A DNA stretch of 64,000 nt from SB11 sp943370295 (GTDB lineage: Bacteria > Bacteroidota > Bacteroidia > UBA8524). Each line of letters starts with the position of its first letter. The first letter of the stretch is position 1. The DNA is taken from contig CALRQL020000004.1 of the NCBI GenBank assembly GCA_943370295.1, forward strand, positions 248,001-312,000, given 5' to 3'. The notes beneath the pieces are model-generated. The model searched no databases. It saw nothing but the letters and a program-made list of their open reading frames with translations, and was not told the origin of the DNA. The position numbers were made by a program, and so were the translations under genes. Shown here piece by piece: positions 26,288 through 33,908 of the stretch.

Positions 26288-27166
26288 TTAATCAGGCATG
26301 GTTAAGAACGGCGTCTTACCATCGGTAATAATAGTTTTTGCGTTGGGCGAGGTACAAAGGTCTTTAAATGCTTCAATTTGGTAGTACTTAATTGTAAGCG
26401 GCCCCAGCGATTTGTTTAATAAATCATTCGCCTCTTTAGTACCCTCTGCCTCTAAAATACTGGCTTGACGTTTTCCTTCGGCAGCAATAATCACTACCTG
26501 TTTATCAGCTTCGGCAGCTATTACCGCAGCTTTTTTCTTTCCTTCGGCTTCAATAGCCCTGCGTTCTGCTTCTCTACGTTCTCGGTCAAGTATAAACTCC
26601 ATACGCAATGCCTCTTGCTCGGCTGATAATTTATCCTCAATGGCCTTTGATAGGCTGGGCGGCAAAGTGATACTTTTCATCAAAACAGCTTCTATATTAA
26701 AGCCCCTTTCACTCAAAACATCCATCATTTTTTCTTTAATCTCTTTCTCAATTTTAGCCCTTTCTGAACTGTGCATGTCTTTTGCAAAGAAGCGAGCGCA
26801 CACATCTGCTGATGCCGAACGGAAGACAGGCAATATCAGTACTTCTTGAAAATCAAGACCAACAGTCTCAAGAATTTTAGGTACTTCTTCTTTTTTAACG
26901 CTGTACAGGATTGAGATTTCTGATTTGATAGTAAGACCTTCTTTACTTGGCAAACCGGCTTCAATTTGGAGGTTAATAGTCCTTACGGGAACTTTAATAA
27001 TAGTAGAAGCAAAAGGGTTAAAAAACCGTAAACCGGGCGATAGTGTGTTTTTATTCAATCTTCCGAAAGTGCGTTTTACACCAACTTCGTCTTGAATAAT
27101 TTTAGCGCAGCCACTAAATAATAGTGTGGCAGTAATTAAAATGATGCACAGAGTGTTTACTTTCAT
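26288..27166 (-). CDS. SPFH/prohibitin-like lipoprotein
   Basis: The 292-residue protein has a lipobox near residue 20 (LLFSGC) in place of the usual transmembrane helix. The SPFH domain (about 25-190) shows VKRTFGRL, LSPGLRFFNPFAS and VPVRTINLQIE, followed by a charged coiled coil (about 190-255) with repeated AEGKKKAAVIAAEADKQ units and a C-terminal TIITDGKTPFLTMP. Prohibitin-like proteins form ring scaffolds on membranes and often regulate proteases. Anchoring by lipid on the periplasmic side is predicted here, which differs from mitochondrial prohibitins. It is followed by a terminator and preceded by 108 bases and the DASS transporter gene. Confidence 0.88.
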   Translation of the reverse strand: MKVNTLCIILITATLLFSGCAKIIQDEVGVKRTFGRLNKNTLSPGLRFFNPFASTIIKVPVRTINLQIEAGLPSKEGLTIKSEISILYSVKKEEVPKILETVGLDFQEVLILPVFRSASADVCARFFAKDMHSSERAKIEKEIKEKMMDVLSERGFNIEAVLMKSITLPPSLSKAIEDKLSAEQEALRMEFILDRERREAERRAIEAEGKKKAAVIAAEADKQVVIIAAEGKRQASILEAEGTKEANDLLNKSLGPLTIKYYQIEAFKDLCTSPNAKTIITDGKTPFLTMPD

Positions 27167-27274
27167 ATAGTTGCTGTTTTATGGGTGACTTGATGAAGGA
27201 GACAGTTTCTATAACAAACAACAAAAAAATGCTGGTGTTTTGTGTAACACCAATTTTTTGGAAAGTATCAAAAT

Positions 27275-28732
27275 TTACGCCAAATAGCCGAACACCAACG
27301 GTAACCACCAACGAGTGATAAAGTATAAAAGGACGATGCCAAAAATATTGAGCAGCGACCCTACTTTGAGCATTTCTTTTGAGTGAATATAGCCGCTTCC
27401 GTAAGCGATAGCGTTGGGAGGTGTGGCAATAGGCAGCATAAACCCGAATGAGGTAGAAATGGCAATGGGGATGGCAAATAAAATAGGGGATAGCCCTAAT
27501 GAAGAACCTATGCCCATAGCCACAGGAATGTAAATAGTGGCAAGGGCAACGTTACCCATAATTTCAGAAAGTAAAACGCCTGCCGCTGCAAGTAATGTAA
27601 CCAGCAAATAAGCATCAATGCCTTGTATGCTTGCCACCCAGTGTCCCACAGTGTTTATTATACCCACCGTTTCAACGGCATCAGCAAGGGCAAAACCACC
27701 CCCAAACAACAATAGAATCTTCCATGGCATTTTTTGTATATCATCCCAATTAATCAATGCTACCTGTTTTTCTTTGTTTTTGGAGGGGATAACAAACAGC
27801 AGCAACCCTGTAATGAGAGCGATGGTGGTATCGTGTAATACCTCGCTGCCGAGCTGCTCATTAATAAACTGGCGACCCACCCAAAGCACCACGGTAAAGG
27901 CAAATAGAATACCAATAACAATTTGCTCAAAACTGGTTTTGCCGAGTTTTTGCATTTCGGCCACAATCAATTCTTGGGTATTTCCCAATGAGCCTAAGTT
28001 ATTTTTGAGCAGCCAACGGGTAGTGAAGAGGTAGCAAGCCGCAACCATTAAAATCACAATAGGAACGCCCACATACATCCAATCAATAAAGGGCATATCA
28101 AACCCTTGCAGGTTTTTCATAAACCCGGTCATTACCATGTTAGGGGGGGTGCCTATAATAGTGCCAATTCCGCCTATGCTGGCCGCATAGGCGATGCCTA
28201 TCATTATTGAGCTGGAGAAGTTCCTGAATCCTTTTTGAGAGGTTGCTTCAGGGCCTAAAGTGCCTTCAACTAATTTTATTACTGATAATCCTATTGGCAG
28301 CATCATTACCGTTGTGGCAGTATTGCTAATCCACATACTGATAAAGGCGGTAGCAATCATAAAGCCTAATACAATGCCGTTGGCATTGGTGCCTGTAACC
28401 TTTAGAATGTTGAGTGCAATGCGGCGGTGTAAGTCCCATTTTTCCATGGCAATAGCTATAATAAAGCCTCCCATGAACAGGAAAATTACAGGGTCGCCAT
28501 AATTGGCGGCAGTGTTTTTTAACGTACCGTTGCCAATAGCCGGTAATAGTATTAATGGTAACAACGATGTAGCCCCTATGGGTGCGGCTTCCAGTATCCA
28601 CCACAAAATAAGCCATGCAGCAACACCCAGCGTTCGGATGGTAAGCGGTTCAGCCGCGTAGGGCGCGCAAAACAGGCAAACAATAAATGCGAGGGGACCG
28701 GATAGTAGTTTTAGGCGTTGCGACCAGTTCAT
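27275..28732 (-). CDS. DASS (SLC13) family anion symporter
   Basis: The 485-residue membrane protein has about 12 hydrophobic segments. The family motifs are present: ISNTATTVMMLP (first SNT site, near residue 135), IGIAYAASIGGIGTIIGTPPN (about 175-195), and the second half SEIMGNVALATIYIP (second site, MGN in place of SNT) with LPIATPPNAIAYGSG (near 440). DASS proteins import Na+-coupled di- or tricarboxylates, sulfate or phosphate. The ISNTA and TPPN motifs fit a carboxylate carrier, but the substrate is not proven. sucC lies 0.5 kb away, divided by a terminator, so any link to succinate is only suggestive. Confidence 0.92.
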   Translation of the reverse strand: MNWSQRLKLLSGPLAFIVCLFCAPYAAEPLTIRTLGVAAWLILWWILEAAPIGATSLLPLILLPAIGNGTLKNTAANYGDPVIFLFMGGFIIAIAMEKWDLHRRIALNILKVTGTNANGIVLGFMIATAFISMWISNTATTVMMLPIGLSVIKLVEGTLGPEATSQKGFRNFSSSIMIGIAYAASIGGIGTIIGTPPNMVMTGFMKNLQGFDMPFIDWMYVGVPIVILMVAACYLFTTRWLLKNNLGSLGNTQELIVAEMQKLGKTSFEQIVIGILFAFTVVLWVGRQFINEQLGSEVLHDTTIALITGLLLFVIPSKNKEKQVALINWDDIQKMPWKILLLFGGGFALADAVETVGIINTVGHWVASIQGIDAYLLVTLLAAAGVLLSEIMGNVALATIYIPVAMGIGSSLGLSPILFAIPIAISTSFGFMLPIATPPNAIAYGSGYIHSKEMLKVGSLLNIFGIVLLYFITRWWLPLVFGYLA

Positions 28733-28801
28733 TTACCTGCAAGTAAATGATTTGCTTTGATTTTTAAATGAACTAGCTGGATTTGTATAGTTGGATACGT
28801 T

Positions 28802-29161
28802 TCACTGCTTGGGGATTAAAGCAGGTACTATAATCGAGATCAACATTGGCAAAAGGAAAGTTAGATAGTCATATATGTTCATCTTTCTTCCATCAACAGT
28901 ATCATACACCGAATATCTATTATACGTTGGTTCCTGTTTAAGGAAAATTTTGTATAAAAATCTGAACAAAGAATATGACGTTATATATAAAGCAGGTGAG
29001 TATAAAAAAAAATTGCTTGTATTTAAGCCATGAAAGGCAAAGAAAGAGGATGAAACAAAAAATAAGAAAAGTATGAGGGGATACCTATGAAATTTATAGT
29101 ACACCAAACATATCTGGAGACAGGAGTAACCCAATGACACAAAAACAATCGTCTCGTTCAT
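28802..29161 (-). CDS. Small hypothetical membrane protein
   Basis: The 119-residue open frame encodes three to four hydrophobic segments (about 5-20, 28-43, 54-68 and 97-116) and a polar loop near 75-95. I recognise no family. It is flanked by 69 bases to the DASS gene and by the sucC terminator, in the same orientation as both. The composition is plausible for a real membrane protein but also for A/T-rich chance sequence, so confidence is modest. Confidence 0.45.
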   Translation of the reverse strand: MNETIVFVSLGYSCLQICLVYYKFHRYPLILFLFFVSSSFFAFHGLNTSNFFLYSPALYITSYSLFRFLYKIFLKQEPTYNRYSVYDTVDGRKMNIYDYLTFLLPMLISIIVPALIPKQ

Positions 29162-29177
29162 TTATATAATAAATAAA

Positions 29178-29205
29178 AAAGTAGCGTGATATTTCACGCT
29201 ACTTT
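29178..29205 (-). terminator. Rho-independent terminator after sucC
   Basis: A 12-bp stem (AAAGTAGCGTGA and its complement) with a 4-base loop is followed on the minus strand by a T run. It lies 22 bases past the sucC stop. Confidence 0.88.
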
Positions 29206-29227
29206 GTATAAATTTTAACTGTATAGA

Positions 29228-30448
29228 TTACTTGGCTTCGCTCATAACTTGTTTTACAAGTGCAGCTGCTTCTTTAAGCTGGATAGCCGAGAATACTTTT
29301 AGACCAGAATCGTCGATAATCTTTTTAGCTTCTTCAGCGTTGGTTCCTTGCAAACGAACGATGATAGGCACAGGAATATCACCTATTTTTTTGTAGGCTT
29401 CAACCACACCCAAAGCAACACGGTCGCAACGTACAATACCACCGAAGATGTTAATCAAAATGGCTTTTACGTTAGGGTCTTTCAAAATGATACGGAAACC
29501 CGCTTCAACGGTTTGTGCGTTTGCACCACCGCCTACGTCAAGGAAGTTAGCAGGTTCACCGCCTGAAAGTTTAATAATATCCATGGTAGCCATTGCCAAA
29601 CCTGCACCGTTTACCATGCAACCTACGTTACCGTCAAGTTTCACATAGTTAAGGTTGCTTTCTTTGGCTTCTACTTCCATAGGGTCTTCTTCGCTAACAT
29701 CGCGCAATGCTTCAAAATCTTTGTGACGGTACAAAGCGTTCTCGTCAAGATTTACTTTAGCATCAACAGCAATAATTTTATCGTCAGAAGTTTTTAGAAC
29801 AGGGTTAATTTCAAACATGGCTGAGTCAGTATTGTCATAAGCCGCATAAAGGGCTTTCACAAACTTCACCATTTGTTTGTAAGCTTCGCCGCTAACGCCC
29901 AAGTTAAAGGCAATTTTACGGGCTTGAAACTCTTGCAAACCTACTTTGGGGTCAACAAATTCTTTGTTAATTTTTTCAGGGGTATCGTGTGCCACCTGTT
30001 CAATATCCATACCGCCTTCGGTAGTATATACAATCACGTTTTGGCCGCTGGCACGGTCAAGCAATACGCTCATGTAGTATTCTTTAGTTTCGCTGGGACC
30101 TGGGTAGTAAACGTCTTGTGCAATCAACACTTTGTTTACCACTTTACCTTTAGGGCCTGTTTGGATGGTTACCAAAGTACCGCCCAATAGGTTGGTAGCA
30201 ATAGTTTTTGCGTCTTCAAGAGTTTTGGCAACTGCCACTCCTTTTTGATCGTTTCCGATAACGCGGCCTTTACCGCGACCACCTGCGTGTATTTGTGCTT
30301 TTAGCACCACAAAGGGGCTTCCTGTAGCTTCCTGCATTTTTTTTGCAGCTTCAACAGCCTGCTCGGGGGTATCGGCCACTATGCCTTCTTGCACAGCTAC
30401 GCCGTATTTTTTAAGGATTTCCTTTGCCTGATACTCGTGGATATTCAT
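29228..30448 (-). CDS. sucC: Succinate-CoA ligase, ADP-forming, beta subunit
   Basis: The 406-residue protein starts MNIHEYQAKEILKKYGV and has the ATP-grasp N-terminal half (KAQIHAGGRGKGRV at about 50-63, MFEINPV near 213) and the CoA-ligase C-terminal half (LDGNVGCMVNGAGLAMATMD, ANFLDVGGGAN, IFGGIVRCDRVA). It makes succinate and ATP from succinyl-CoA in the TCA cycle, together with SucD. The sucD gene is not beside it, so the alpha subunit must be encoded elsewhere. The protein is a little longer than the usual 385-400. The gene has its own terminator. Confidence 0.96.
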   Translation of the reverse strand: MNIHEYQAKEILKKYGVAVQEGIVADTPEQAVEAAKKMQEATGSPFVVLKAQIHAGGRGKGRVIGNDQKGVAVAKTLEDAKTIATNLLGGTLVTIQTGPKGKVVNKVLIAQDVYYPGPSETKEYYMSVLLDRASGQNVIVYTTEGGMDIEQVAHDTPEKINKEFVDPKVGLQEFQARKIAFNLGVSGEAYKQMVKFVKALYAAYDNTDSAMFEINPVLKTSDDKIIAVDAKVNLDENALYRHKDFEALRDVSEEDPMEVEAKESNLNYVKLDGNVGCMVNGAGLAMATMDIIKLSGGEPANFLDVGGGANAQTVEAGFRIILKDPNVKAILINIFGGIVRCDRVALGVVEAYKKIGDIPVPIIVRLQGTNAEEAKKIIDDSGLKVFSAIQLKEAAALVKQVMSEAK

Positions 30449-30481
30449 TTAGTTGTGGTATTTTGTTGCTTAAATGTCCGC

Positions 30482-30489
30482 GCGAAAAT
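30482..30489 (-). promoter_or_regulatory. -7 box TATTTTCG upstream of sucC
   Basis: The minus strand reads TATTTTCG, one base from TAnnTTTG, 34 bases before the sucC ATG at 30448. A perfect 12-base palindrome ACCCGCGCGGGT lies at 30517-30528 just upstream. Confidence 0.35.
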
Positions 30490-30536
30490 AGCAGAATATT
30501 ATTCAATAGACAATACACCCGCGCGGGTATCTTCTC

Positions 30537-31799
30537 TTATCTGTTTAAAATTGCTTTTGCATAGTTTTCCCAGCTCAGTACTTTGGCTGTCTCTGCTATG
30601 TTTTGGCGCGGTATGGGGGTATCAATAAAACGCTCCATTTGGGCAGCCATGCTGTCAATGTCGTTTGCTTCGGCAAGATAGCCGTTGTAACCGTCTTTAA
30701 TTGTTTCAGGGAAGTGCCCTACCTTGGTGGCCAACACCGGCACATTAAAGTTGTACGATAAACTTTCAACGCCCGATGGGGTAGCAGTAAGGTAATACAG
30801 CAATACCACATCACTCACTTGCCAGTATTTGTTTACCTCTTCGTTGGGCACAAAACGGTTCACTACTGTAACTTTATCCTGTAGGTTCAGTTGTTCCACC
30901 AAATCAATGGGACGGTAGTCTTGCTCGTTATCACTATTTTTAAGGAACAATGATTTGGCAAATTTGAACAGGTTTTGTTTGATGCGCGTAGCCAGTTTTT
31001 TATTATCCAGCGTATTCCAAAACGATTCACCAACTATTAACAAGCTCACATCGTCGCGTTTATCAGCTACTTTTTTAAATGCCTGTATGGCATTGTGCAG
31101 CCCTTTGTATTTGCGGATGAACCCAAAAAACAGGAATACGTTTTTCTTAAGGTTCAGTTCCTTTTTCATCGCCTCCATGTCAAAATCGGGGCGGGGTTGG
31201 TAAAGGTCGTAAATGGGGTGATATAGTTTTATTACCGTGTGTGTGCCGTCTTTGGCACGTTCACCTGTTTCATTCACGGTATATTTCAACTCAGGCAGTG
31301 TACTTTTCAATTCATCTACCGTTTTGTAGGCATGGGTTAGGTAGGTATGGGCTTTGCGCAAACCGTAGCGGGTAAACGCCTTATCAATGGTGCTGCTTTC
31401 TTTTTGTACCACAAGGTGGCAATCAAAAATTACCTCAATACCGGTCTTCATCAAGCGGCGGGCAATCCAGCCCATGGGCAACCCCTGCAAAGCAATTGCC
31501 CACTGAAAAATCACCATATCAGGTTTCAAATCCTTAATCAGCCTTACGGTTTTAGCCCACGAAGCCGGATTATTGTAGTTAGTGATATAAGTAACCTTGA
31601 TGTTAGTGCCCTCTAAATGGTCGCTTTTGCTGCTGCGGTCAATAAAATCACGGGGAATAATAGCAGGGTATTGTTGTGTCCACGATACAATGTGTACCTC
31701 AACGCCTAATTTATCCAACGCTTTTGCCAGCGAGGTGTTGTAGTTGCTGATACCTCCCTTAAACTGCGGGCCCGGCCCAAATAAAACCGCTTTTGTCAT
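30537..31799 (-). CDS. Glycosyltransferase, GT4 (family 1) type
   Basis: The protein has 420 residues from ATG 31799. A TTG three codons upstream lies inside the -7 box and is therefore rejected. The N-terminal Rossmann domain begins VLFGPGPQFKGGISNYNTSLAKAL, the glycine loop that receives the acceptor. The C-terminal donor-binding domain begins near 228 (FLFFGFIRKYKGLHNAIQAF) and has the LLIVGES strand and a PSGVESLSYNFNVPVLATKVG motif with the conserved E. GT4 enzymes transfer sugars to lipids, polysaccharides or small molecules, keeping the anomeric configuration. No other sugar gene is adjacent, so the acceptor is unknown. Confidence 0.88.
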   Translation of the reverse strand: MTKAVLFGPGPQFKGGISNYNTSLAKALDKLGVEVHIVSWTQQYPAIIPRDFIDRSSKSDHLEGTNIKVTYITNYNNPASWAKTVRLIKDLKPDMVIFQWAIALQGLPMGWIARRLMKTGIEVIFDCHLVVQKESSTIDKAFTRYGLRKAHTYLTHAYKTVDELKSTLPELKYTVNETGERAKDGTHTVIKLYHPIYDLYQPRPDFDMEAMKKELNLKKNVFLFFGFIRKYKGLHNAIQAFKKVADKRDDVSLLIVGESFWNTLDNKKLATRIKQNLFKFAKSLFLKNSDNEQDYRPIDLVEQLNLQDKVTVVNRFVPNEEVNKYWQVSDVVLLYYLTATPSGVESLSYNFNVPVLATKVGHFPETIKDGYNGYLAEANDIDSMAAQMERFIDTPIPRQNIAETAKVLSWENYAKAILNR

Positions 31800-31805
31800 T
31801 TGCGG

Positions 31806-31813
31806 CAAAGATA
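31806..31813 (-). promoter_or_regulatory. -7 box TATCTTTG for the 30537-31799 gene
   Basis: The minus strand reads TTATCTTTGCC; TATCTTTG is a full consensus match and lies only 6 bases before the ATG at 31799, so the message is leaderless or nearly so. Confidence 0.6.
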
Positions 31814-31929
31814 ACAGATTGACCCATTGCGCCCTTTGCTTGTGGGCAATTTGTTATTTTATTAATATCCAAACAACTGTAATTGTGCAACGTTGGTAGT
31901 ATAAATACCCTTACAAAAGGCAAATTACA

Positions 31930-31937
31930 TATCTTTG
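31930..31937 (+). promoter_or_regulatory. -7 box TATCTTTG for the UbiA gene
   Basis: TATCTTTG is a full consensus match and lies 8 bases before the ATG at 31946. It argues against the upstream in-frame ATG at 31883. Confidence 0.6.
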
Positions 31938-31945
31938 TTTACGCA

Positions 31946-32830
31946 ATGGCTACTTACCTCACCAGTAATCAACGGGTTTTTGTAATCAAATCGCTTGTGT
32001 TTTTTAGCTTGGTACGTTGGTACAATTTATTACTTATTGCAGCCGCCCAGTACCTTACAGCCATAAAAATACTTAACCCCGATTATACAATGTTGCAAAT
32101 TCTATCCATGCCTCAACTGCATTGGATTGTTTTTAGCACTGCTTTAATTATTGCCGGCGGATATCTTATTAATGCCTTTTATGATTACGAAAAAGACCTT
32201 GCCAACCACGGGGAGGATGTGATAATCAATAAAATTATCAGTAAGCGGTTTGCCATCAATGCCTATTTGTTTTGTAACTCGTTTGCGCTGCTTATTGGTG
32301 TTGTACTTAATATTAAGCTTGCGTTGTTTTATGGGTTACTCATTTTTTTGCTTTGGTTCTACTCGCACAAACTAAAAAAATTGCCCCTGTTGGGCAACTT
32401 CTGTGCATCCTTTTTAGCCGTTAGCGCATTCTTATCAATATGTATTTTTTACTGGGACATAAATAAGCTGATAGTGATGTACGCAACCTACATTGGGTTG
32501 ATAGCCCTTATTCGCGAGGTACTTAAAGATTTGGTGGCCATTAAAGGTGATATGTTGTTTGGCTACAAAACCTTTCCGGTGTTGTTTGGTATTAAAAAAA
32601 CAAAGTTGCTGTTGGTGCCTTTAATGTTGCTGTGCGTTCCCATAGGCTACTTTCTTTTTAGCTATTTATATCCATCTTACTCAGCTTTTTACTTCTCAGT
32701 ATCGTTCACAGGGATTTTTGTGTGGATGTTTTATCTGATTTTCTCTACGGATGAAATGAACTTTAGAAAATTAGACAACTTTTATAAGTTGATGATTGTA
32801 CTGGGCGTTTTAAATATCATGTTTGTTTAA
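31946..32830 (+). CDS. UbiA family prenyltransferase
   Basis: The protein has 294 residues from ATG 31946, the first codon after the -7 box (a start 63 bases upstream would lie outside the transcript). About eight to nine membrane helices are visible. The first aspartate-rich site is NAFYDYEKD (76-84) and the second is REVLKDLVAIKGD in a later loop, followed by FPVLFG. UbiA enzymes move a prenyl chain onto an aromatic ring or a glycerol phosphate. The segment pattern resembles the geranylgeranylglycerol phosphate branch found in archaea and many Bacteroidota, but the substrate is not certain. The next gene starts 14 bases on and is probably co-transcribed. Confidence 0.88.
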   Translation: MATYLTSNQRVFVIKSLVFFSLVRWYNLLLIAAAQYLTAIKILNPDYTMLQILSMPQLHWIVFSTALIIAGGYLINAFYDYEKDLANHGEDVIINKIISKRFAINAYLFCNSFALLIGVVLNIKLALFYGLLIFLLWFYSHKLKKLPLLGNFCASFLAVSAFLSICIFYWDINKLIVMYATYIGLIALIREVLKDLVAIKGDMLFGYKTFPVLFGIKKTKLLLVPLMLLCVPIGYFLFSYLYPSYSAFYFSVSFTGIFVWMFYLIFSTDEMNFRKLDNFYKLMIVLGVLNIMFV

Positions 32831-32844
32831 CAGTAGTTTTTTTA

Positions 32845-33825
32845 ATGAAGAAGGTATTACTTATCGTATTAGCTTGTTTAGCAACGGGTTTGTTTGCCCA
32901 AAAAGAAGAGGCACCCGCTATTATCAAAGAGATTGATAAAACAGTAACGGGAATTGATAAGGCTATCCAGGGTCAACGCCCCTCATCATACCTTGTTACT
33001 CCTTATCCCGGTTATTTTGAAAAGAACTTTATTTGGCTGCGTGATAATAAAATTAGCAAGATTACGCAGTTTATGAACACCAGTTACCGCGGGGTATGGT
33101 ACACTGAGTTTTACTTTGATAACAACAGCATCGTATTAATACGTACTGAAACAGCGTTAAAAAATCCCACTTACCAGCATTATGAAGGTATGCACACTGT
33201 TACTGATACAAGTGGACAGTTATTTTATTACAGTTATAACGAGTTGGTAAGTAAACCTGAGCTACTAATATCAAACGGTGATACGGTATTTTGGTACAAT
33301 GTGTTGCTAAAACAAGGATATGATTTGTGGGAACAATACAAAAACCTGCAAGAGTATAATCCGTTTGCAACCCTAAAGTATGATAAAGTAGTGGCGTATA
33401 GCTATGAAGGGATGGGAGGGCAGGAAATTGTTGAAAACGGAAAATTGAGCCGTAGCGTAAAAGCAAAAAAGGAGTTGACTAAAGAACAAACCGATAGCTT
33501 GATTTTAAACATCACTGATACACTAAGCTACGGTGGCGGTAACATGGCTTGTTTCGATCCGCATTTGGGTATTGTGTTTTACGACGGGAAAAAAATTGCC
33601 GCTCACATTAGTATTTGCTTTGAGTGTAATTTATCATCAGCCAATATTTATTTGCCCGCGGCTCATCACCATAGCAGAGTTGATATTGGTGATGACTATT
33701 ATGTAAAAGTCCCTTTACGCGGGTTTAGCACGGTGGGAAGGCGAAAACTGGCAAAGTTGTGTAATCAGCTGAGCTTTGATAAGTGCCCTTCACCAACTGA
33801 AACTACCATTTGGGATCCCAAGTAA
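32845..33825 (+). CDS. Exported hypothetical protein
   Basis: The 326-residue protein has a signal peptide (MKKVLLIVLACLATGLFA, then QKEE). The mature part starts with a short amphipathic region, IIKEIDKTVTGIDKAI. It later contains NMACFDPHLGIVFYDGKKIAAHISICFECN, with three cysteines (residues about 235, 256 and 259), and a PAAHHHSRVD segment. The Cys and His clusters suggest a metal site, but I recognise no family. It lies 14 bases after the UbiA gene, so it may be translated from the same message. Confidence 0.75.
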   Translation: MKKVLLIVLACLATGLFAQKEEAPAIIKEIDKTVTGIDKAIQGQRPSSYLVTPYPGYFEKNFIWLRDNKISKITQFMNTSYRGVWYTEFYFDNNSIVLIRTETALKNPTYQHYEGMHTVTDTSGQLFYYSYNELVSKPELLISNGDTVFWYNVLLKQGYDLWEQYKNLQEYNPFATLKYDKVVAYSYEGMGGQEIVENGKLSRSVKAKKELTKEQTDSLILNITDTLSYGGGNMACFDPHLGIVFYDGKKIAAHISICFECNLSSANIYLPAAHHHSRVDIGDDYYVKVPLRGFSTVGRRKLAKLCNQLSFDKCPSPTETTIWDPK

Positions 33826-33852
33826 ACGTTAACCACACGCAGCTTAAATACA

Positions 33853-33884
33853 AAAGCCCGCTTAGAAAATTCTAAACGGGCTTT
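33853..33884. terminator. Bidirectional terminator between convergent genes
   Basis: AAAGCCCG and CGGGCTTT flank an inner TTAGA/TCTAA stem with one mismatch and an AAAT loop. A and T runs are present on both strands. It separates the gene at 32845 from the convergent PKD gene. Confidence 0.8.
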
Positions 33885-33908
33885 CGTGGTCTATTAAAAC
33901 CGCAGCAA

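Noticed and set aside
31883..31945. A longer start for the UbiA protein
   Set aside because: The extra 21 residues include the -7 box TATCTTTG at 31930 and would not be in the transcript.
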